Of a DNA stretch of 12,135 bases, positions 6,766 through 12,135 are shown one piece after another. The DNA comes from JBHIDJ01 sp046760105 (lineage in GTDB: Bacteria > Pseudomonadota > Gammaproteobacteria > Acidiferrobacterales > SPGG2). Made by a program: the position numbers and the translations under genes. The notes under the pieces were generated by a model. It saw nothing but the letters and a program-made list of their open reading frames with translations. It was not told where the DNA came from and searched no databases. Position 1 is the first letter of the stretch; the number at the start of each line of letters is the position of its first letter. The DNA is taken from NCBI GenBank assembly GCA_046760105.1, contig JBHIDJ010000094.1:1-12135 (forward strand). The letters are read 5' to 3'.

Positions 6766-7225
6766 CACGCTTTAGCCAGCGGGACATGACAATGCGCGGT
6801 TCGACCCGGTAGCCGAGGCGCTCATAAAAGCTCCGCACCGCATCGTTGTCGTCACGAATCATGAGCTCGACCTTCCGAATGCCGTGGCCGGCCAGCCAGT
6901 CTTCGGCATGGCGGACCATCGCCCGAGCAAAGCCTTGACCCTGCAATGTCGGTTCGACCGCGAGATAGTACATCCAACCACGATGTCCGTCGCTACCCGT
7001 CATGACCGTGGCTACCAATGTTGCGGGCGGCCCGTTGCCTTGGTGAAGCCCCACGAAGAGCTCGCTGCTGGCGGTCTGGCGGCAGAGCGCAACGTCCTTC
7101 GCCGGATCATTCCATGGGCGCAGCAATCCGCAGGCATCCCACAAGGCGACGACCGTGTCGAAATCGGAATTTTTGTAGGGGCGGATTTGCAGCAAGCTAG
7201 TGTAACCTGCGACGGCCATAGGCAT
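6758..7225 (-). CDS. GNAT-family acetyltransferase, YpeA-like
   Basis: From ATG at 7225 the product has 155 residues. The sequence from LLQIRPYKNSDFDTVVALW through CGLLRPWNDP closely resembles E. coli YpeA, as does the later GSDGHRGWMYYLAVEP. Motif A is YLAVEPTLQGQGFARAMV, with the acetyl-CoA loop QGQGFA; motif B includes DDNDAVRSFYERLGY. YpeA-type proteins are about 140 residues, so the true start may be downstream of this ATG (7219 ATG or a TTG/CTG near 7170), or at GTG 7249. No strong Shine-Dalgarno marks any of these. The substrate is unknown. It is the first gene of a two-gene GNAT operon that diverges from the thiolase operon. Confidence 0.88.
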   Translation of the reverse strand: MPMAVAGYTSLLQIRPYKNSDFDTVVALWDACGLLRPWNDPAKDVALCRQTASSELFVGLHQGNGPPATLVATVMTGSDGHRGWMYYLAVEPTLQGQGFARAMVRHAEDWLAGHGIRKVELMIRDDNDAVRSFYERLGYRVEPRIVMSRWLKRDD

Positions 7226-7270
7226 TATGCCGGTAAGCACGCGCAGCACAAGCCACCGCGTGAGCGATTA

Positions 7271-7299
7271 TTGTGATGGTTTTCGCTGATATTTATACT
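7271..7299 (+). promoter_or_regulatory. Putative sigma70 promoter for the thiolase/CoA-transferase operon
   Basis: TTGTGA (7271-7276) and TATACT (7294-7299) are spaced by exactly 17 bp. Transcription would begin near 7306, leaving an untranslated leader of about 125 nt before the GTG at 7433. It lies in the divergent gap 7226-7432, which also must serve the GNAT pair. Confidence 0.55.
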
Positions 7300-7417
7300 G
7301 TTGGTTCCCGCAGCAGATGGTCTCGCAACGCATCTTGACGGTTTTTTGTATTCTCGTCCGCTTGCGCAGTTACGATAGCGAGCAATCACTTATGTCGCTG
7401 CGAATTTTGTTGACGGC

Positions 7418-7423
7418 GAGGAG
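7418..7423 (+). promoter_or_regulatory. Ribosome-binding site fixing the GTG start of the thiolase
   Basis: GAGGAG lies 9 nt before GTG at 7433. The thiolase family start (KEVMIIDGVRTPIG) follows at once, so this non-ATG start is well supported. Confidence 0.8.
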
Positions 7424-7432
7424 AGCACAACC

Positions 7433-8680
7433 GTGAAAGAAGTTATGATTATCGATGGTGTGCGCACCCCTATCGGCAAGCATGGTGGCGGGCTCGCGAG
7501 TGTGCGCCCCGACGACCTGCTGGCCTGTACCTATAAGGCACTCATGGAACGCATCGGAGTGGATCCGGCATTGCTCGACGATGTGTACGCAGGATGCGGC
7601 AATCAAGCCGGTGAGGATAATCGGGACGTCGCGCGTATGTCGGTGCTGTTGGCCGGGTTTCCGGTGCATGTGCCTGGTGTGACGGTCAACCGTAATTGCT
7701 CCTCTGCGCTCGAAGCCGTGAACCAGGCGGCCAAGTCCATTATCGCTGGGGAGGGCGGCGTATACATCGGCAGTGGGGTCGAGTCCATGAGCCGCGCGCC
7801 TTGGTGTATACCAAAACCCGAACGGGTGCCAACGACGCGGGTGCCCGTCGTACACGACACCACCGTCGGTTGGCGTTTCAATAATCCAAAAATGGATGAG
7901 CTGTATCCCATTGTGAGCCTCGGTGAGACGGCCGAAAACATCGCCGCCGAAATGAACATCACCCGCGAGGACCAGGACACGTTTGCCCTCGAGAGTCACC
8001 GGCGGGCAATCGCAGCGATTAATGAGGGGAGATTCAAAGACGAGATCGTGCCCGTGGATGTGCCGAGCCGCAAGGGCTCACCCAAGATCGTCGATACCGA
8101 CGAGCACCCACGGTATAGAAAAGTGAACGAACGTTATGAGCTCGCCACGAGTCTCGCAGAGCTGGCGGCGCTGCACCCCGTGTTCGAGAAGGATGGCTCG
8201 GTAACCGCGGGCAATTCCAGCGGCATTAACGATGGCGCGGCAGCGGTGTTACTCACCAGTCGCGAGAGCGCCAACGAGTTGGGGCTTAGGCCGATGGCCC
8301 GTTGGCTCGGTTCGGCAGTGGCGGGCGTGGACCCCGGCGTTATGGGTTATGGACCCGTACCTGCTACCCGCAAGCTGCTGCAGCGTTTAGGCTTGACGCT
8401 CGATGACATCGCGCTTATCGAGATCAATGAGGCGTTCGCGGCACAGACGCTGGGTTGCATGCGCGAGCTCGGGATGCGGCACGAAATAACCAACGTCAAC
8501 GGCGGCGCGATTGCACTAGGGCATCCCACCGGCTGCTCGGGTGCGCGCATTCTGGTAACGCTGCTGCACGAGATGAAGCGCCGCGCGCCCGAGGCCGGGC
8601 GGCCGTTCTACGGGCTCGCGACCTTGTGTGTTGGCGTCGGCATGGGGGTCAGTACCCTCGTCGAGTGGATGGGCGAGTGA
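7433..8680 (+). CDS. Thiolase / acetyl-CoA acyltransferase
   Basis: This 415-residue thiolase begins at GTG after a GAGGAG site. VRTPIGKHGGG lies at 10-20 and VNRNCSSALEA at 85-95, with acyl-accepting Cys89. NEAFAAQ is the conserved active-site segment, GGAIALGHPTGCSGAR contains His364, and LATLCVGVGMG contains the second catalytic Cys399. The complete Cys-His-Cys set indicates an active enzyme that condenses or cleaves beta-ketoacyl-CoA in the cytoplasm. Whether it is biosynthetic (acetoacetyl-CoA) or degradative (FadA/PcaF-like) cannot be decided; the length of 415 and the CSSA form lean towards a degradative or broad-specificity acyltransferase. The last glycine motif reads CVGVGMG rather than the common CIGGGQG. 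It is followed almost without gap by a CoA-transferase gene. Confidence 0.93.
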   Translation: MKEVMIIDGVRTPIGKHGGGLASVRPDDLLACTYKALMERIGVDPALLDDVYAGCGNQAGEDNRDVARMSVLLAGFPVHVPGVTVNRNCSSALEAVNQAAKSIIAGEGGVYIGSGVESMSRAPWCIPKPERVPTTRVPVVHDTTVGWRFNNPKMDELYPIVSLGETAENIAAEMNITREDQDTFALESHRRAIAAINEGRFKDEIVPVDVPSRKGSPKIVDTDEHPRYRKVNERYELATSLAELAALHPVFEKDGSVTAGNSSGINDGAAAVLLTSRESANELGLRPMARWLGSAVAGVDPGVMGYGPVPATRKLLQRLGLTLDDIALIEINEAFAAQTLGCMRELGMRHEITNVNGGAIALGHPTGCSGARILVTLLHEMKRRAPEAGRPFYGLATLCVGVGMGVSTLVEWMGE

Positions 8681-8685
8681 GCGCA

Positions 8686-9900
8686 ATGGAGCGACCGCTT
8701 TCGGGCATCCGTCTCGTTGGTCTGGAGCAGTACATGGCAGGCCCTTACTGCACCATGCTACTGGCCGATGCGGGCGCTGAGGTGATCAAGATCGAACGTC
8801 CAGGAACCGGTGATCCGCGCCGTGCAATGCCACCCCTGGTCGAGAAGAACGGGCTAAAAAAAGCAGCGGGCTTCATGGGCTATAACCGCAACAAGAAAAG
8901 CCTGGCGCTCGATTTTCGCAACGAAAAAGGACAAGAAATATACCGGCGACTCGTCGCCCAGGCAGATGTCGTCGTTGAGAACTTGCGTCCGGGCTCCATG
9001 GACCGGTTGGGGTTGGGTTACCAGGCATTGCGGGAAGACCATCCGCGATTGGTGTACGCTGTGATCTCGGGTTTTGGTCGACTGCCAGGCTATGAGGGCC
9101 CGTACAGCGATCGTCCCGCCTTCGATATCGTCGCCGAGGCGATGAGCGGCATTATGCATTTGGTCGGATTCGAGGATAAACCACCGTCGTGGACGATCTA
9201 TGGTATGGCAGACATTTACAGCGGCATGGTGACGGCCTATGGCATTATGCAAGCACTGTTTATGCGCAGCCGCACCGGTCGTGGGCAGCTTGTGGACTCG
9301 GCTATGTATGACAACATGCTGTCGTTAAATGAGGCGATGGTGGCGCTATACTCGGTCGCCGGTCAATCGCCGCATCGGGGGCGCCCCAGGAACGCCTATC
9401 CGCGCGGCGCCTATAAAGCGAAAGATGGTTATGTCGCTGTTAACGTTCCCGACGAGCGTATCTGGCGCCGGTGGTGTGAAACCATGGCGCGGCCTGATCT
9501 GGTCGACGACCCGCGCACGAATAGCGGTACGGCGCGCTCGCAGAACCGCCAATACGTTGATGATGTGATCGAGCAGTGGTTCGCCGGCCTGACGCGTGAT
9601 GAAGCGGCAGGCAAGCTCAACGACGCGGGCGTACCGACAGGGCCAGTGCACACAGCGGAAGATGTGTTTGCCTGTCCGCAGGTCAAGGCGCGTGGCATGC
9701 TGCTGCAAGTGCATGACCCAGATGTAGGCGACTACCGGTTTGCGCGCACGCCGCCGCACCTCTCGGCCGCGCCCGAGCTACCGGCGGAACCTGCACCCAA
9801 CCTCGGCCAGCACACGCACGCGATATTGCAGGATCTCTTGGGCTATAGCGCACAACAGATCGACGAGTTAGTTGCTCAGGGGGTGGTTGGCGTTAAGTAG
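8686..9900 (+). CDS. CaiB/BaiF family III CoA-transferase
   Basis: Read from ATG 8686 the protein has 404 residues, the usual length for the family. GTG at 8677, overlapping the thiolase stop as GTGA, would add three residues. The reading frame is open further upstream inside the thiolase gene, but that part is a shadow. Family features are the opening GIRLVGLEQYMAGPYCTMLLADAGAEVIKIE (about 7-37), then NRNKKSLALDF (about 67-77), VVENLRPGSMDRLGLGY (96-112), and PAFDIVAEAMSG (144-155) with the likely catalytic Asp147. Such enzymes move CoA between carboxylic acids through an aspartyl-CoA thioester. With the thiolase it probably activates or breaks down an acid via its CoA ester; the substrate is not evident. 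Confidence 0.93.
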   Translation: MERPLSGIRLVGLEQYMAGPYCTMLLADAGAEVIKIERPGTGDPRRAMPPLVEKNGLKKAAGFMGYNRNKKSLALDFRNEKGQEIYRRLVAQADVVVENLRPGSMDRLGLGYQALREDHPRLVYAVISGFGRLPGYEGPYSDRPAFDIVAEAMSGIMHLVGFEDKPPSWTIYGMADIYSGMVTAYGIMQALFMRSRTGRGQLVDSAMYDNMLSLNEAMVALYSVAGQSPHRGRPRNAYPRGAYKAKDGYVAVNVPDERIWRRWCETMARPDLVDDPRTNSGTARSQNRQYVDDVIEQWFAGLTRDEAAGKLNDAGVPTGPVHTAEDVFACPQVKARGMLLQVHDPDVGDYRFARTPPHLSAAPELPAEPAPNLGQHTHAILQDLLGYSAQQIDELVAQGVVGVK

Positions 9901-9922
9901 CACTATGGGTGCATTCAAAAAG

Positions 9923-10006
9923 ACTCAACGCGAAGGCGCAAAGACGCAAAGAGATTTTGAATTGCTTGAATAACTTTGCGTCCCTTTGCGCGTTTTTGCG
10001 TTGAGT
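9923..10006. repeat. Inverted repeat/hairpin built from GCAAAG words
   Basis: The left arm (9923-9951) and right arm (9974-10006) are close reverse complements, identical at both ends (ACTCAACGC... and ...ACGCAAAG) with small internal length differences, around a 22-nt AT-rich loop. Each arm iterates CGCAAAG-type words. It lies 22 nt after the CoA-transferase stop and faces the convergent aminotransferase gene. It resembles a widespread class of short intergenic palindromes seen in many bacterial genomes, and may work as a bidirectional terminator. Confidence 0.8.
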
Positions 10007-10175
10007 GGTTTGACCGAAGCCACACACCGCCCAGGGTGAGATCCCATCTCGCGCCGAAAGAGAGACCAACAGGTCTTCCGGATGCGACGTCATAGCGGCC
10101 GAGCCACGTGATCGCGCTGCGTCTTGTAGGCGCCGTTCGGTACCACTGCCAGCATAGGCGGCGACCAGTCCGCAC
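10007..10175. other. Non-coding stretch after the hairpin element
   Basis: Together with 9901-10006 this forms a 275-bp gap between convergent genes. Beyond the hairpin I see no credible gene, promoter or repeat. A minus-strand frame crossing it gives a weak outer-membrane-strand-like run (residues such as GLSFGARWDLTLGG), but it has no recognisable start and its end lies in the repeat. Confidence 0.4.
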
Positions 10176-11510
10176 TCATGCGGAGATGTCCGCGATGGCC
10201 TCGTCGATCGCCGGGGCTAACTTGTCTATGATCTCGACGACATGACTCTCATCGATGATAAACGGTGGGGCAAGAAGGATATGGTTACCGAGCCGCCCAT
10301 CGATGGTGCCGCTCATGGGATAGCACATGAGGCCGCGATCCATGGCTCGGCGTTTGATGGCGGCGAACAGATGGGCATCGGGATCAAACGGCTCTTTTGT
10401 TGCCCGGTCAATCACCAGTTCAAGACCTCTAAACAGACCGCGGCCGCGGATGTCACCGATGTGCGGGTGATCGCCAAGACGGTCCTGCAGCCCGGCAACC
10501 AGTCGCTCACCTTGTCGGCATACGTTGTCGAGCAGATTTTCTTCGCGTATGAGCTTTTGCACCGCAAGCGCGGCGGCACAGGCGGTGGGGTGTCCCATAT
10601 AGGTGTGGCCATGTTGGAAGAATCCCGAGCCATCCCGTATCGCGTCATGGATCTTGCCGGTCACCAGCAAGGCGGCGATGGGCTGATAGCCGGCACCGAT
10701 GCCTTTAGCGACGGTGACCATGTCGGGTTGAATGCCTTCCTGTTCACAGGCGAACAGGGTGCCGGTGCGTCCCATACCGCACATCACTTCATCGAGGATG
10801 AGCAGTACGTTGTAGCGGTCGCAGATCTCACGGATACGTTTGAAGTAACCAGGCACGGGTGGCACCGCGCCTGTGGTCGCGCCCACCACAGGCTCAGCAA
10901 CAAAAGCCAATACCGAATACGGGCCCAACTCCTCGATCTTCGCTTCGAGCTCATTGGCGACGCGCAAGCCGTAGTCCTCCTCACTCTCGTCTTCACGCTG
11001 GCCGCGATAGGCATAACAGGGCGAGATGTGGTGTGACTTGACGAGCAGCGGCTCGAACTTACGGCGTCGCCACTGGTTACCGCCGACGGCAAGCGCACCC
11101 AATGTGTTACCGTGGTAGCTTTGGCGGCGCGCGATGAAATGACGCCGCTGCGGTTCACCGGCTTCGAGGAAGTACTGTCTTGCGAGCTTTAGCGCAGCCT
11201 CGGTAGCTTCGGATCCCCCACAGACAAAATAAACCCGTTCAAGTCCTTTCGGTGCGGACTCGATAAGCACATCCGCCAGTTCCTCCATCGGCTCGTTGGT
11301 GAAAAACGAGGTATGCGCATAGGGTATGCGGTCGAGTTGCTGTTTGATCGCCCGTATGACGGCGGGATGGTTGTGTCCGAGGCACGACACCGCGGCGCCG
11401 CTCGATGCATCGAGGTAGCGTTTACCGTCAGCATCAATGATATAAGCGCCGTCGCCGGACGCGACGAACGGCAACGTCATGCGTGTATGGCGGTGAAACA
11501 CGTGATTCAT
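10176..11510 (-). CDS. Class III PLP-dependent aminotransferase
   Basis: From ATG 11510 the protein has 444 residues; AGGAG 8 nt upstream supports this start over the in-frame ATG at 11552. Fold-type I class III features follow in order: YLDASSGAAVSCLGHNHP (32-49), VCGGSEATEAALKLARQY (96-113), SYHGNTLGAL (131-140), AEPVVGATTGAVPP (205-218), LILDEVMCGMGRTG (237-250) with PLP-nitrogen-binding Asp240, and TVAKGIGAGYQPIAA (266-280) with the Schiff-base Lys269. HTYMGHPTACAAALA is typical of the omega-aminotransferase branch annotated as aspartate aminotransferase family. It transfers amino groups between an amine or amino acid and a keto acid; the donor is unknown. It is divergent from a TRAP/TAXI uptake gene, which hints at shared substrates. 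Confidence 0.93.
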   Translation of the reverse strand: MNHVFHRHTRMTLPFVASGDGAYIIDADGKRYLDASSGAAVSCLGHNHPAVIRAIKQQLDRIPYAHTSFFTNEPMEELADVLIESAPKGLERVYFVCGGSEATEAALKLARQYFLEAGEPQRRHFIARRQSYHGNTLGALAVGGNQWRRRKFEPLLVKSHHISPCYAYRGQREDESEEDYGLRVANELEAKIEELGPYSVLAFVAEPVVGATTGAVPPVPGYFKRIREICDRYNVLLILDEVMCGMGRTGTLFACEQEGIQPDMVTVAKGIGAGYQPIAALLVTGKIHDAIRDGSGFFQHGHTYMGHPTACAAALAVQKLIREENLLDNVCRQGERLVAGLQDRLGDHPHIGDIRGRGLFRGLELVIDRATKEPFDPDAHLFAAIKRRAMDRGLMCYPMSGTIDGRLGNHILLAPPFIIDESHVVEIIDKLAPAIDEAIADISA

Positions 11511-11591
11511 TCGAGGTACTCCTGAGGGACCAAGCTGATGGGTAAGCAGCATCCATGACCGTTGCCGAATGTTAACGTGGTGTTTGTTTCG

Positions 11592-11612
11592 GAGCCAACT
11601 GCGAGTTGGTTC
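11592..11612. other. Short hairpin upstream of the aminotransferase
   Basis: GAGCCAACT (11592-11600) pairs with AGTTGGTTC (11604-11612) across a GCG loop: nine pairs, counting one G-U. It lies about 80 bp upstream of the aminotransferase start. No T-run follows, so an operator or leader element is as likely as a terminator. Confidence 0.4.
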
Positions 11613-11819
11613 GGTGAACGCAAGTCGCCTACGGATCGGACTTGATCAGGAGCACGTTGGTGCGCACATCTGCTGTCTGTCGCCATCGACCGGCTGGAAA
11701 ACGACGGTGGGCAGGAATGACATATCATTCGGGCCTGTATGACCCACAGCTTATATAAGTATCTGCTAATAGTCCCCGCAGTCCCTATCTGACCCGGGTG
11801 CGGGACCGCATGGCTGGTG

Positions 11820-11847
11820 TTGTATTTCGAACGGACAGTGTTATAGT
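11820..11847 (+). promoter_or_regulatory. Putative promoter of the TAXI binding-protein gene
   Basis: TTGTAT (11820-11825) and TATAGT (11842-11847) lie 16 bp apart. A start near 11854 would give a leader of about 130 nt. The spacing is one base short of the optimum. Confidence 0.45.
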
Positions 11848-11974
11848 GATCCGACTCGCACCGGCGAGACTTCCCGCGTGTTCAGCCCATCTGCAAAGGG
11901 CAGGCAGCGGGACATAGATAGCGACCAAAGGGTCGAAAATCATTCGAATAACTCGGCTCGTTCCCATTGAATTT

Positions 11975-11980
11975 AGGAGG
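11975..11980 (+). promoter_or_regulatory. Strong ribosome-binding site of the TAXI gene
   Basis: A full AGGAGG lies 6 nt before ATG at 11987, the strongest site in the window. It suits a highly produced periplasmic binding protein. Confidence 0.85.
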
Positions 11981-11986
11981 ATTAAT

Positions 11987-12135
11987 ATGTCAGCTCATCT
12001 CAAGAAATTAACCACTGCTGTCGCCAGCGCACTGCTGGTTGCCGGTGTGTCCCTCGCCGCCTCGATGGTTCCATCGACGGCATGGGCACAGGGAAAAACC
12101 TTTATCACCATCGGTACCGGTGGACCGACCGGCGT
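11987..12135 (+). CDS. TAXI-family TRAP transporter solute-binding protein (5' end only)
   Basis: Only 49 codons are present before the right edge. A classic Sec signal peptide is seen: a basic start (HLKK, residues 4-7), a hydrophobic core (about 11-25) and a cleavage motif AWA before Gln35. The mature start KTFITIGTGGPTGV matches the hallmark opening of the TAXI (TRAP-associated extracytoplasmic immunogenic) family, which in most members reads ITIGTGG.TG.Y. Such proteins capture organic acids or amino acids such as glutamate in the periplasm and pass them to a DctMQ-type, often fused, permease. That permease gene would be expected downstream, outside the window. An AGGAGG site fixes the start. 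Confidence 0.88.
   Translation, partial: MSAHLKKLTTAVASALLVAGVSLAASMVPSTAWAQGKTFITIGTGGPTG

Larger units (their letters stand above)
11511..11986. other. 476-bp divergent regulatory region
   Basis: There is no gene here. It contains AGGAG (11519-11523, minus strand) for the aminotransferase, a 9-bp hairpin at 11592-11612, a weak minus-strand promoter candidate (TTGGCT 11598-11593, 18 bp, TAACAT 11574-11569), a perfect 10-bp palindrome CTTATATAAG (11750-11759), and a plus-strand promoter candidate at 11820-11847. Its length allows complex control of both genes. Confidence 0.55.

Noticed and set aside
8455..8685. Upstream extension of the CoA-transferase frame
   Set aside because: It lies within the thiolase 3' end, is arginine-rich and unlike the family; the canonical family start is at 8686.
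9915..10175. Minus-strand frame with outer-membrane-like strands (GLSFGARWDLTLGG)
   Set aside because: Its second half is the hairpin repeat and the rest has no family match or ribosome-binding site. A decayed gene fragment is possible but unsupported.
10242..11036. Plus-strand open frame of 264 codons
   Set aside because: It is antisense to the class III aminotransferase, whose motifs are complete; the plus frame shows no family features.

Overview
The window reads as chromosomal DNA of a Gram-negative bacterium, most likely a member of the Pseudomonadota and probably a gammaproteobacterium. This placement rests on the gene families (YpeA-type GNAT, TAXI-type TRAP binding protein, LtaE, CaiB/BaiF), the moderately GC-rich codon use, and Shine-Dalgarno-led starts. 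There is no rRNA, tRNA, CRISPR array, insertion sequence or phage gene. Species cannot be named from this sequence alone.

Layout. (1) Positions 1-2300 (minus strand) hold the most unusual locus. A BlaI/MecI-type repressor gene sits 5 nt upstream of a very long minus-strand frame that stays open from 1872 to the left edge (624 codons). That frame encodes a BlaR1-like membrane M56 metallopeptidase fused to a C-terminal dienelactone-hydrolase-like alpha/beta hydrolase. The frame is easy to miss because its stop codon is outside the window. Two 14-bp ATTAC..GTAAT operators overlap a sigma70-like promoter in front of the repressor. (2) Positions 2364-4320 (minus): a DMT/EamA exporter and low-specificity L-threonine aldolase in one operon. 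(3) Positions 4468-5994 (plus): an exported TPR protein and a DDAH/arginine-deiminase-fold hydrolase, 6 nt apart. (4) Positions 6193-7225 (minus): two overlapping GNAT acetyltransferases. (5) Positions 7433-9900 (plus): a thiolase and a CaiB/BaiF family III CoA-transferase, nearly overlapping, behind a good promoter. (6) Positions 10176-11510 (minus): a class III PLP aminotransferase. (7) From 11987 (plus), divergent: the start of a TAXI-family TRAP solute-binding protein, cut by the right edge.

How the genes work together. The repressor/M56-hydrolase pair looks like a BlaI-BlaR1 signalling circuit in which the usual penicillin-sensing domain is replaced by a hydrolase domain predicted to lie in the periplasm. 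EamA plus LtaE suggests amino-acid metabolism coupled to export. Thiolase plus CoA-transferase suggests acyl-CoA catabolism or activation. Aminotransferase and TAXI binding protein, sharing a 476-bp divergent region, suggest uptake and transamination of an organic or amino acid.

Both convergent junctions (5995-6192 and 9901-10175) carry long imperfect hairpins built from short iterated words (CAAGT-type and GCAAAG-type). They may act as bidirectional terminators or be dispersed repeat elements.
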